This document shows positions 13,585 through 21,253 of a DNA stretch of 26,125 nucleotides, one piece after another. The position numbers and the translations under genes were made by a program. The stretch's first letter is position 1; each line of letters begins with the position of its first letter. This DNA comes from Clostridiales bacterium UBA7044. Lineage in GTDB: Bacteria > Bacillota > Clostridia > Oscillospirales > Oscillospiraceae. The notes below the pieces were generated by a model that was not told the DNA's origin, did no database searches, and saw only the letters and a list, made by a program, of their open reading frames with translations. Location: positions 2,255-28,379 of the forward strand of contig DLAP01000074.1 of NCBI GenBank assembly GCA_002493965.1. Reading direction: 5' to 3'.

Positions 13585-14760
13585 ATGAAAAAGACAATCG
13601 CTATTCTCATTGCGCTCATGCTGATGGTATCTTGCTTGTCTTTGACGGCCTTTGCCGCAGAAGACAGCGAAATGGTTCCTGTTGTGGTCAAAGTACCCGA
13701 AGGCTGGGATGCTCCCAATCTGTGGGCTTGGGCCGACGATGGCACCAACGCATTCGCCACCTGGCCCGGCGAACCTCTGGAAGAACTGGCCGAAGGCTGG
13801 TACTACATTTGGGTTCCTAATTTTGTTCAGAACGTCATCGTCAATGCAAACCAGGGCACCGACGCAGCCATCCAGACCGATGGTGTCGTAGTCGAAGCCG
13901 GTAAGGAAGTCTGGATCACCGTCGCAGAAGACAAGACCGCAGAAGTCTCCTACGAAGCTCAGCTCCGTGGTGAGATTCCCGCTTACGTTGAGAAGTTCGT
14001 TGTTCACGCATACGTTCCTCTGTCCTGGAAAACCGTGAACATGTGGGCATGGTCCGCTCCGGACGGAACCAACGCTTTCGAGGCATGGCCCGGCGAGGCT
14101 CTGGTCGAGGGTGAGGACGGCTGGTTCACCGGCAAGGCTCCCACCTGGGTCAACTCCCTGATCATCAACGGCAACGAGGGTACTGTTCAGACCGAAGATA
14201 TTACCATTGAAGGTAAGGAACTGTGGATCACCGTTTACGAAGATCTGACCTATGAACTGAGCTATGAAGATCCCAACAAGGCTGTTCCCAACATCACCGT
14301 TCACGCACAGGTTCCCGCCGACTGGTCCGGCCCCTGCTGCTGGGCATGGTCCGCACCCGACGGCACCAATGCATTCAGCGCATGGCCCGGTGAAGCTCTG
14401 ACCCAGGACGGCGATTGGTACACCATCGAAGTTCCCGGCTGGATTAACTCTGTTATCATCAATGCCAACGAGGGCAGCGTTCAGACCTCTGACCTGTCTG
14501 TCGAAGCAGGCAAGGATGTTTGGGTCGTTGTGACCGATCCCGAGAACGCAACCGTTTTCTACGAGGAGCCTGCCGCCCAGGCAACTCCTGCTGAGACCGA
14601 AGCACCTGCTCCCGAGACCGAAGATCCTGCAACGGAAGCTCCTGCTGAGACACCCGCAGAAGAGGGTGGCAGCAATACCGGTGCCATTATCGGTGTCGTG
14701 GCAGCAGTCGTAGTCATTGGCGGCGGTGCAGCCCTTGTCATGAAGAAGAAAAAGAAGTAA
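13585..14760 (+). CDS. Membrane-anchored surface protein with three CBM26-like starch-binding repeats
   Basis: A 391-residue protein. Residues 1-24 are a signal peptide cleaved at AFA-A. Three tandem repeats follow at about 30-123, 137-227 and 236-326, each with the CBM26 pattern: W-A-W, GTNAF, WPGE, a Trp/Tyr strand, VIxN and a QT-D strand; repeats 2 and 3 share WAWSAPDGTNAF. A Pro/Glu/Thr-rich spacer (328-362) leads to one membrane span (364-386) and a pentalysine cytoplasmic end. No catalytic domain is present, and the anchor is a membrane span, not LPXTG. It probably holds starch or maltodextrins at the cell surface for the transporter encoded downstream. The start at 13585 has AGGAGG at 13571-13576; an in-frame ATG at 13549 precedes the predicted transcript start. 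Repeat 3 has an unusual Cys251-Cys252. Confidence 0.85.
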   Translation: MKKTIAILIALMLMVSCLSLTAFAAEDSEMVPVVVKVPEGWDAPNLWAWADDGTNAFATWPGEPLEELAEGWYYIWVPNFVQNVIVNANQGTDAAIQTDGVVVEAGKEVWITVAEDKTAEVSYEAQLRGEIPAYVEKFVVHAYVPLSWKTVNMWAWSAPDGTNAFEAWPGEALVEGEDGWFTGKAPTWVNSLIINGNEGTVQTEDITIEGKELWITVYEDLTYELSYEDPNKAVPNITVHAQVPADWSGPCCWAWSAPDGTNAFSAWPGEALTQDGDWYTIEVPGWINSVIINANEGSVQTSDLSVEAGKDVWVVVTDPENATVFYEEPAAQATPAETEAPAPETEDPATEAPAETPAEEGGSNTGAIIGVVAAVVVIGGGAALVMKKKKK

Positions 14761-14796
14761 AATAGAACAGCACAATAACTGACCATCCGTAATGAA

Positions 14797-14825
14797 AGCG
14801 GGTACACGGTAACCGTGTACCTGCT
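14797..14825 (+). terminator. Intra-operon hairpin after the CBM26 gene
   Basis: AGCGGGTACACGG (14797-14809) pairs with CCGTGTACCTGCT (14813-14825) around TAA, 13 pairs with one G-T. Only TCTTG follows, so it is a partial terminator or a 3' protector that could favour the surface-protein mRNA over the transporter mRNA. Confidence 0.5.
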
Positions 14826-14856
14826 TCTTGCAACCTATCCCAAAGGAGGAAACCCT

Positions 14857-16065
14857 ATGAAACGGTTACTTTCCATTCTTCTGTGTGCTTGCCTGCTGCT
14901 TTCACTGGCAGCCTGCGGAGAGCAGACAATTGATCCTGCTGAAGCAAACAGAATAGTCATTTGGCACGATAAGGAAGATGCTGTCATTGCAGCTCTGGAG
15001 AGCTATCTTGCCACCGCTGCTCCGGATCTGGAGATCATCTTCGAAAAGAAAACCAGTCTGACAGACTCCCTGAAACTGGTGGGCAATGATCCCAGCGCTG
15101 CTCCAGATATGTTCATCTTTGCCCACGACAAAGTCGGTGTCTTTGCGGAAATGGGCATTCTGGCTCCCATTGAGTCCCTTCTGGAAGAGGGTGCCTTGGA
15201 TAATTATCTACCCATGACGCTTGATGCTGCCACCTATAAGGATACTCTGTACCAACTTCCGCTGTACTTCGAGACCCTGCTCTTTATGTACAACCGCCGT
15301 TATATGCAGGATGAGGAAGTTCCTACCACGACTGACGAGCTCCTGACCTACATGGAGAACAACACCGGTCGTGGACGCTATGGTTTCGTGGAGCAGCACA
15401 GCACCGCCTATTACTCCGCAGCCTGGATTCACGGCTTTGGCGGCTCCATCATTGATGATACCGGTGTTCCGTTCCCGGATGCACAGGCTGTGAAAGATGC
15501 GCTGAACTACCATTCCAAGTTTGTGGCGCTGATGCCCGGCGAAACAGAGTATAACACTGTAAATACGTTGTTCCTTGAGGGTAAGGCAGATGCTACCATC
15601 GGTGGCCCCTGGATGGTCCCTTCCGCAAGAGCGGCTGAGATCGATTTGGGCATCGCACCTATGCCTACTGTGGATTCCACCGACAAGGCTCTGGCACCCT
15701 ATTCCGGTGTCCAGGGTATCCATGTGCTGAACTTCGCTGCTGAACAGAAGACTAATGCGGTCAAGAAACTCCTTGCTGCTCTGACCGATCCTACCATCGG
15801 CATCGACTTGGCACTTGCAAGCGGCTGCGCCCCTGCGAATGCATTGTGCTATGACGACGAGCGGGTAGCAAACGATGAGTTGGTCCAGTCCATGCGTACT
15901 ACAGCAGAAATTGCCGTGCCTATGCCCAATATTCCTGAAATGGATGTCATGTGGACTGTGGTTGGCAATCTGCTGACTGACGTAAACCTGTCTGGTAAGG
16001 ATATCAACGAGAGCTTTGATGCTGCACTGAAGCAGGCAAATCAGCTGATCGATGCCATGAAGTAA
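14857..16065 (+). CDS. Maltodextrin-type ABC importer binding lipoprotein (MalE-like)
   Basis: A 402-residue extracellular solute-binding protein of the MalE family. The signal MKRLLSILLCACLLLSLAAC ends in a lipobox with Cys20. IVIWHDKED near the mature N-terminus and APDMFIFAHDKVGVFAEMG (residues 82-100) match the MalE pattern of maltose/maltodextrin binders; a GGPWMV block lies in the second half. AAAGGAGGA (14842-14850) supports the ATG at 14857 over an in-frame upstream ATG at 14815, which falls inside the hairpin. It is followed 17 bp later by the two permease genes. Binding of maltodextrins is inferred from family and operon context. Confidence 0.9.
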   Translation: MKRLLSILLCACLLLSLAACGEQTIDPAEANRIVIWHDKEDAVIAALESYLATAAPDLEIIFEKKTSLTDSLKLVGNDPSAAPDMFIFAHDKVGVFAEMGILAPIESLLEEGALDNYLPMTLDAATYKDTLYQLPLYFETLLFMYNRRYMQDEEVPTTTDELLTYMENNTGRGRYGFVEQHSTAYYSAAWIHGFGGSIIDDTGVPFPDAQAVKDALNYHSKFVALMPGETEYNTVNTLFLEGKADATIGGPWMVPSARAAEIDLGIAPMPTVDSTDKALAPYSGVQGIHVLNFAAEQKTNAVKKLLAALTDPTIGIDLALASGCAPANALCYDDERVANDELVQSMRTTAEIAVPMPNIPEMDVMWTVVGNLLTDVNLSGKDINESFDAALKQANQLIDAMK

Positions 16066-16082
16066 AACTGGAGGCTTCGCCT

Positions 16083-16976
16083 ATGAAAAACCGCAAAAAA
16101 GATACTCTAATTTCATATGCGTGGTCCAGCCCGTCTTTGATCCTCATTGCCCTGATGGTAGTATTCCCAATCCTCTATACTGCGTACATATCTCTAACCA
16201 ACATGAATGTGTACCACTGGTTCGACTTTACCATCATCGGTCTTGAGAACTACATCCGGGCACTGTTTGTCTTTGATTCCGGCTTCCTGTCCGCGCTGCT
16301 TGCGACCATCCTTTGGACAGCGGTCAATATGGTTTTGCAGCTGGTGATTGCATTTGTTCTGGTTAGTCTTCTCAACATCCAGAAGCTGAAGCTGCGCAAG
16401 CTATATAAGACCCTTCTGATGTTTCCCTGGGCGATGCCGGGTTATGTGTCCATCCTGCTGTGGAAGACCGGTATGTTCAATACCCAGTTTGGTCTTCTGA
16501 ATCAGTGGATGGAAAAGCTGGGACAGGAAACCGTAAGATGGCTCAGCAATGATGTGTCTGCCTTCATTTGCTGCACCGTGGTGAACCTCTGGCTGGCACT
16601 GCCTTTTATGATCATGATCATGGACGGTGCTATGCAGTCCATCGACCGCAGCTACTTTGAAAGTGCAATTCTGGATGGTGCCACATGGTTGGACAGAACC
16701 CGGTATATCACCATTCCGGCAATTACGCCCATTATTTCTCCTGCCGTCATCATCACAGTATTTACGACCTTTAAGCAGTTTGATGTGGTGTACCTGCTGA
16801 CACAGCAGGCAGGTGCCAAGACCGGTTCCGGATTCCATACCATCCTGACCTACGCATATGAAAACGCATTCATTACCAATAACTACGGTTATTCTTCTGC
16901 CATTTCCATTATCATTTTCATTCTGCTGCTTGTGTTCTCTGCCAAGTATCAGATGAAAGAGGAGGGTGACAGATGA
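16083..16976 (+). CDS. Maltodextrin-type ABC importer permease (MalF-like)
   Basis: A 297-residue membrane protein of the MalF/CUT1 permease family with about six spans. The cytoplasmic EAA loop reads ESAILDGATWLDRTRYITIP near residues 192-211, the contact site for the ATPase. It starts with SYAWSSPSLILIALMVVFP, typical for the short Gram-positive MalF. GGAGG (16070-16074) lies 8 nt before the ATG. Its stop overlaps the next start as ATGA. No ATPase gene is present in the operon; CUT1 importers in Gram-positives commonly share an MsmX/MsmK-type ATPase encoded elsewhere. Confidence 0.93.
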   Translation: MKNRKKDTLISYAWSSPSLILIALMVVFPILYTAYISLTNMNVYHWFDFTIIGLENYIRALFVFDSGFLSALLATILWTAVNMVLQLVIAFVLVSLLNIQKLKLRKLYKTLLMFPWAMPGYVSILLWKTGMFNTQFGLLNQWMEKLGQETVRWLSNDVSAFICCTVVNLWLALPFMIMIMDGAMQSIDRSYFESAILDGATWLDRTRYITIPAITPIISPAVIITVFTTFKQFDVVYLLTQQAGAKTGSGFHTILTYAYENAFITNNYGYSSAISIIIFILLLVFSAKYQMKEEGDR

Positions 16977-17818
16977 CTAAGAAACAAATTCGAGAGGGTA
17001 TCGGCTTAACTGCACTGAATCTCTTCTTCATTGTACTTTGCTTCGTTACCCTTATTCCCATCCTCTATGCGGTCAGCGTTTCCTTAAGCGGCCAGAATAG
17101 CCTGTTAAGCTCGGACTTTTCCTTTATCCCGAAAGACTTTACCCTGGATAATTACAAGGAAGTCATCTTCGGAGAGGATATCCTGACTTGGTTCAAAAAC
17201 ACTGTGTTCCTCGCTGTTGTTACGGTATCTCTGTCCTTGCTGATCGCGGTACCTGCAGCCTACTGTTTCTCCCGCAGAAGATTCCCCGGACGCAAAACCA
17301 TTTTGAAGTGTCTGGTTTTGCTGAACTCCTTCCCGGCGATCCTTTCCATGTTCGCCATCTATCGTCTGCTGCGGCCCATGGGGCTGATTAACCACCGTGT
17401 AGGCTTGATTCTGGTCTATACCGGAACTATGGCTGTGTTCAGCCTTTGGAATACCAAAGGTTATTTTGATACGATTCCGACTGAAATCGAGGAAGCTGCC
17501 AAGATTGACGGTGCCAGCGATATCCAGGTAGTTCTAAAGATCGTTCTGCCTCTGGCAAAGCCCAGCATCATCACAACTGCCTTACAGGTGCTGATTTATG
17601 TCTGGAATGAGTACATTTACGCGACCACCTTTATGACCGGCGAGAGTAAGTACACTCTGGCAGCAGGCCTGAATTCCCTGCAGGCAACAGAAATGACAGG
17701 TTCTTGGCCTGTGTTCGCAGCTGCCTCCATCACAGTATCCATACCTGTGCTGATTATCTTCTTTATGTGCCAGAAGTACATGACTTCCGGCCTGACTGCG
17801 GGAGGTGTGAAAGGATGA
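16973..17818 (+). CDS. Maltodextrin-type ABC importer permease (MalG-like)
   Basis: A 281-residue membrane protein, partner of the preceding permease, with about six spans. The EAA loop reads EEAAKIDGASDIQVVLKIVL near residues 172-191. The C-terminal QKYMTSGLTAGGVKG is typical of MalG. Both ends overlap neighbours by four bases (ATGA with the MalF-like gene, ATGA with the GH13 gene), so the three products are probably translationally coupled. Confidence 0.93.
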   Translation: MTKKQIREGIGLTALNLFFIVLCFVTLIPILYAVSVSLSGQNSLLSSDFSFIPKDFTLDNYKEVIFGEDILTWFKNTVFLAVVTVSLSLLIAVPAAYCFSRRRFPGRKTILKCLVLLNSFPAILSMFAIYRLLRPMGLINHRVGLILVYTGTMAVFSLWNTKGYFDTIPTEIEEAAKIDGASDIQVVLKIVLPLAKPSIITTALQVLIYVWNEYIYATTFMTGESKYTLAAGLNSLQATEMTGSWPVFAAASITVSIPVLIIFFMCQKYMTSGLTAGGVKG

Positions 17819-19539
17819 AACTGGACGCAATTCTCCACGTTCCCATGTCCGAATATTGTCATGGTTTGGACGAAAACCACATCGTGTATCGTATGCGCTC
17901 TGCAAGGGGCGATCTCAAGAAGGTGACCCTCTATTACGGCGACACCGCATGTCGTGTGACTCCCATTATCTTCACTCCTGTTCCTATGGAACTGATTGCC
18001 AGCGACCTTCTGCATGACTACTGGCAGGTAATTGTGGACAGCCCCTATAACCGGGTCTACTACTACTTTGAGCTGGACGACGGAAATGAAACCAAACTTT
18101 GCTACGGCGATGTGTTCACCGACCATCTGGTGGATGACCGTTCCCAGTATTTCAAACTACCGTTCAACCATCGGGCAGATATCGCTAAGGTTCCCGACTG
18201 GGTCCATGATGCAGTAGTTTATAACATCTTCCCGGACAGCTTTGCAACCGCTCACAAATCTATTTCTCTGCAATCCACTGAGATGTGTTACAACGGTCAG
18301 ACAGTAAAGGGCAAGCTGGGCGGCACTCTGCGAGGTGTTGCGGAGAATGTGGATTATTTGAAAGACCTTGGCATCAACTGTGTCTATGTCAATCCTATTT
18401 TCTCTGCCGGTGAGTACCACAAGTACGATCTGCTGGATTATTTCCATGTAGATCCTGTTTTCGGCGGTGATGAGGCCTTCCGGGAGATGGTGGATACACT
18501 CCACTCAAACGGAATCCATATCATCATCGACGGTGTATTCAACCACTGCGGATGGTACTTCTTCGCATTTGATGATGTGGTGCGAAATCAGGAAAAGTCC
18601 CAATACTGTGACTGGTTCTACCATCTGGAATTCCCGGTGGAACGGCCAGAAACTCCTGAAATTTATCCGAGCTATGCCTGCTTTGCCTATGAACGGATGA
18701 TGCCGAAACTGGACACTGCAAACCCGGAAGTGCGGGACTACTTCTGCAAGGTGGGCCGGTATTGGGTGGAGGAATTCGGTATTGATGGCTGGCGGCTGGA
18801 TGTTGCCAGTGAGGTGGATGACGGCTTCTGGAGAGCCTTCAGGAAGGCTGTAAAGGAAGTGAACCCGGATGCCTTGCTGATTGGAGAGGTCTGGGAGAGT
18901 GCAAACCATTGGCTTCAGGGTGATATGTTCGACTCTGCCATGAACTATGATTTCCGGAAACATTGCAACCTGTTTTTTGCAGAGCAGTCCATCGATGCGG
19001 CTGACTTTGCTGGTCGCATCACCAATATGCTTATGCGCTACCGGGTGCAGACGGTTCCGGCTCAGCTCAATCTTCTGGACAGCCATGATGTGAGCCGGTT
19101 CCTGTCTCTGTGCAACGGTGATGCCAACAAGTACAAACTGGCGATTCTATTCATGATGACCTTTGTGGGTATGCCGACGGTGTTCTACGGTGATGAACTA
19201 GGAATTCAAGGTGTTCTGGAAGAGGAATACCGGCATCCGATGCCTTGGAACGGTGGAGATACAGAACTTCGGGCATTCTTCAAGAAAGCCATTTCTATGC
19301 GGCATGAGTTTGTGGCACTGCGCCGGGGTGCCTTCTGCATGGTATCCGCGGAGCAGGGAAGTGGCCTAATCGTATTCACCCGCAAACTGGACAACCAGGC
19401 CGTCACTGTTTGCATCAATCACGGAAAGGGAAGTGTCGATCTTCCTGATATTGCAGGCTCAATCTATTGGGCTAATAGCCTGAATGGCAAAACGCTCACA
19501 GCCGGCGGCTTTGCAGTATTTTCCTCCTGCGAAGCTTAA
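17815..19539 (+). CDS. GH13 neopullulanase/cyclomaltodextrinase-type glycosidase, cytosolic
   Basis: A 574-residue enzyme of the GH13_20 type. An N-terminal beta domain of the CBM34 kind (about 1-115) precedes the TIM barrel. Conserved regions are DGVFNH (239-244), GWRLDVASEV with nucleophile Asp329, LIGEVW with acid/base Glu358, LLDSHD with Asp425, and MPKLD (296-300) at the place where neopullulanases usually have MPKLN. It has no signal peptide, so it should cleave imported maltodextrins or cyclodextrins in the cytosol. The ATG at 17815 overlaps the MalG-like stop (ATGA), with GGGAGGTGTGAAAGG just before; an in-frame ATG at 17704 lies inside the permease gene and is rejected. Exact substrate preference is not determined. 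Confidence 0.93.
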   Translation: MKLDAILHVPMSEYCHGLDENHIVYRMRSARGDLKKVTLYYGDTACRVTPIIFTPVPMELIASDLLHDYWQVIVDSPYNRVYYYFELDDGNETKLCYGDVFTDHLVDDRSQYFKLPFNHRADIAKVPDWVHDAVVYNIFPDSFATAHKSISLQSTEMCYNGQTVKGKLGGTLRGVAENVDYLKDLGINCVYVNPIFSAGEYHKYDLLDYFHVDPVFGGDEAFREMVDTLHSNGIHIIIDGVFNHCGWYFFAFDDVVRNQEKSQYCDWFYHLEFPVERPETPEIYPSYACFAYERMMPKLDTANPEVRDYFCKVGRYWVEEFGIDGWRLDVASEVDDGFWRAFRKAVKEVNPDALLIGEVWESANHWLQGDMFDSAMNYDFRKHCNLFFAEQSIDAADFAGRITNMLMRYRVQTVPAQLNLLDSHDVSRFLSLCNGDANKYKLAILFMMTFVGMPTVFYGDELGIQGVLEEEYRHPMPWNGGDTELRAFFKKAISMRHEFVALRRGAFCMVSAEQGSGLIVFTRKLDNQAVTVCINHGKGSVDLPDIAGSIYWANSLNGKTLTAGGFAVFSSCEA

Positions 19540-19541
19540 AC

Positions 19542-19573
19542 TTTTCCCCCTCTACTTCCATAGAGGGGGAAAA
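19542..19573 (+). terminator. 13-bp hairpin after the GH13 gene
   Basis: TTTTCCCCCTCTA (19542-19554) and its exact complement (19561-19573) enclose CTTCCA. No T-run follows on the plus strand, so it may end the operon only partly or protect the mRNA 3' end. The regulator gene begins 37 bp later, and readthrough into it is possible. Confidence 0.5.
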
Positions 19574-19609
19574 TGTGCTATATTACGATTATGATAAGGG
19601 GTGAAAGCT

Positions 19610-20617
19610 ATGAAAGTCACCATACGCAAAGTCGCCGAGGTCGCGGGTGTATCCGTATCCACAGTTTCCAAAGTTATCAACGGCCATTACAGCATTTCTG
19701 AAAAGACAGCCGAGCACGTACGTAAGGTCATGGAGGATCTTAACTACTATCCCAATGCCAGTGCCCAGAGCTTCGCCACAGGCGATACCAAGACAATCGT
19801 GTTGCTTGCAGGAATGTCCCCCAATACTGCTTTTCAGAATCCCCATATGTTTGAGATAGTAGCCGGCTTAGAGGAGTCTCTGAGAAAGAGGGGATACCGC
19901 CTGGTACTCCACGGAACGGATAGCACCTCTGCCTGCGCCCTTGCGAAAGAGATTATCTCCCGAAAAAGCGCAGACGGTATTGCCGTTCATGTGGGTATTA
20001 TGTCCCATCCTTTGGCTGCTCTGCTGACACAACTTCGATTCCCACATATTATCCTCGGTATGCCGGACTTTGACAGTCAGGTCTGCTGGATCGATAACAA
20101 CAATACTTATTCCGGCACAGTTGCGGCATCCTATCTAGTGTCCAGAGGCTACCGCAACATCGCATTTATCGGCGGTAAATCTTACGACCTTGGCTCCACC
20201 CATCGGCTAAACGGTGTAAAACAAGGACTCTCCGGAAACGGAATCAAATTGGAAGACAGGAACATCTGGCTAGGCGACTCCACCCGGGCAGAGGGATACC
20301 GGATGACAAAGAATCTACTCGATCAGAAACCACTTCCTGATGCTGTAATCTGCGCAAACAACTATATTGCCCTTGGATGTGTTGATGCAATACGTGACAT
20401 GGGTATAAAAATTCCGCAGGATATTGGTGTCATGGCTTTTGATGATTATCCGTTCTCCCAGATCATTGAACCTCAGCTTACTGTGGTGAATATCAATGTC
20501 CGCGATATGGGCACCCAAGCAGCAAAATCTCTGGTTGATATTATCCGACATCCTAATATGCAAATTCAAACTTATGTTACAACTTCCAATGTGATTGCAC
20601 GGCAATCAACAAAATGA
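19610..20617 (+). CDS. LacI/GalR-family transcription regulator (MalR-like position)
   Basis: A 335-residue DNA-binding regulator. The helix-turn-helix and hinge are at residues 4-58 (IRKVAEVAGVSVSTVSKVIN, then NYYPNASAQSFATG). The rest is a periplasmic-binding-like sensor domain with GMPDFDSQVCWIDNNN, RNIAFIGG and GVMAFDDYPFSQIIEPQLT. ATG 19610 is preferred to the in-frame GTG at 19601 because AAGGGG lies about 8 nt before it. Codon use looks less biased and more AT-rich than in mglB or rpoB. As last gene of the starch locus it probably senses a maltodextrin and controls the promoter at 13522; repressor or activator cannot be told. Confidence 0.92.
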   Translation: MKVTIRKVAEVAGVSVSTVSKVINGHYSISEKTAEHVRKVMEDLNYYPNASAQSFATGDTKTIVLLAGMSPNTAFQNPHMFEIVAGLEESLRKRGYRLVLHGTDSTSACALAKEIISRKSADGIAVHVGIMSHPLAALLTQLRFPHIILGMPDFDSQVCWIDNNNTYSGTVAASYLVSRGYRNIAFIGGKSYDLGSTHRLNGVKQGLSGNGIKLEDRNIWLGDSTRAEGYRMTKNLLDQKPLPDAVICANNYIALGCVDAIRDMGIKIPQDIGVMAFDDYPFSQIIEPQLTVVNINVRDMGTQAAKSLVDIIRHPNMQIQTYVTTSNVIARQSTK

Positions 20618-20829
20618 TCCCCAATAAATTCATCCGTCAGGCCAAGAAGTATCTGCATTTGGAGAAGTTGACTCCCGCAGTGCTGAACGATTTGGTCAAA
20701 GCAGTCTATGTTCATGCCCCGGACAATTCCAGCGGACACCGGGTGCAGGAGGTAGAAATCAGCTACAACTACATCGGGATTCTTCCTGCCACATTACTCT
20801 ATGATTTGCAAAACGAAAAAACGGCATGA
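20614..20829 (+). pseudogene. Serine recombinase C-terminal fragment (DUF4368-like remnant)
   Basis: A 71-codon frame resembling the extreme C-terminus of large serine recombinases of clostridial conjugative elements: KYLHLEKLTPAVLNDLVKAV followed by HRVQEVEISYNYIG. The resolvase and recombinase domains are missing. Its first ATG overlaps the stop of the LacI-type gene, and the frame just upstream encodes that regulator's end in another frame, so the gene is truncated exactly at the junction. It marks a past mobile element; a functional small protein is unlikely. The assignment is from remembered family pattern. Confidence 0.6.
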
Positions 20830-20846
20830 CCGAAATCATGCCGTTT
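20819..20846 (+). terminator. Hairpin at the end of the recombinase remnant
   Basis: AAACGGCATGA (20819-20829) pairs perfectly with TCATGCCGTTT (20836-20846) around CCGAAA. The T-run is only three bases, but the stem overlaps the stop codon, a usual place for an intrinsic terminator; it is probably the old recombinase terminator. Confidence 0.55.
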
Positions 20847-20903
20847 CCCGAAAACAATTTTATACTGTTTTATTGGACCGCCCCTTCACGGCGGCCTCTT
20901 TTT

Positions 20904-21002
20904 GCCTTCCCCTCTGGGGTAAGCCCCGGTCGCGGCTCTGACACTCCACTGGAGTGTCATTCACGCCTGCGACTGCGGTTCGCTTACCCCAGAGGGGAGG
21001 GC
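20904..21002 (-). repeat. Dispersed structured repeat, copy B
   Basis: The whole 99 bp can fold back: 20904-20924 pairs with 20982-21002 over 21 positions with one G-T. The inner part (20927-20987, complement) is the 61-bp core shared with copy A. Its central hairpin reads TGACACTCC with GGAGTGTCA, where copy A has G and C swapped at one pair. It sits between the recombinase remnant and the rpoB promoter. Open frames across it are not credible genes. Confidence 0.75.
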
Positions 21003-21067
21003 TTTCCATTTGTCAAAATGGGCACAAAAAAACGGAGCCAGAGCTCCGGAATTGTCAATTATTTTTC

Positions 21068-21096
21068 TTGACAAGGAAACCAATTCATGGTAAAAT
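21068..21096 (+). promoter_or_regulatory. Promoter of rpoBC, with a long leader
   Basis: TTGACA (21068-21073), a 17-nt spacer and TAAAAT (21091-21096). The leader to rpoB is about 150 nt; in it CTGTGGTA (21108-21115) can pair with TACCACAG (21156-21163). A short CGGAGC-CAGA-GCTCCG hairpin lies just before the promoter. Other signals may lie outside the window. Confidence 0.78.
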
Positions 21097-21253
21097 AGTA
21101 GTCCATACTGTGGTAGTCTGCCAGATTGCGCTTTTCCCCTTATCTATGGCTATTTTACCACAGGAACGGGACGCTGTCAAGTGCCAATCTTATGAAATTT
21201 GGCAACCGTCCGGGGCGTATCAAAAGCAACACACAATTCGTAAGAAAGGCGTG

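Noticed and set aside
13555..14775. 406-codon open frame antisense to the CBM26 gene
   Set aside because: It has repeated Cys/Gly-rich segments only because the opposite strand encodes three repeats; it has no start signals.
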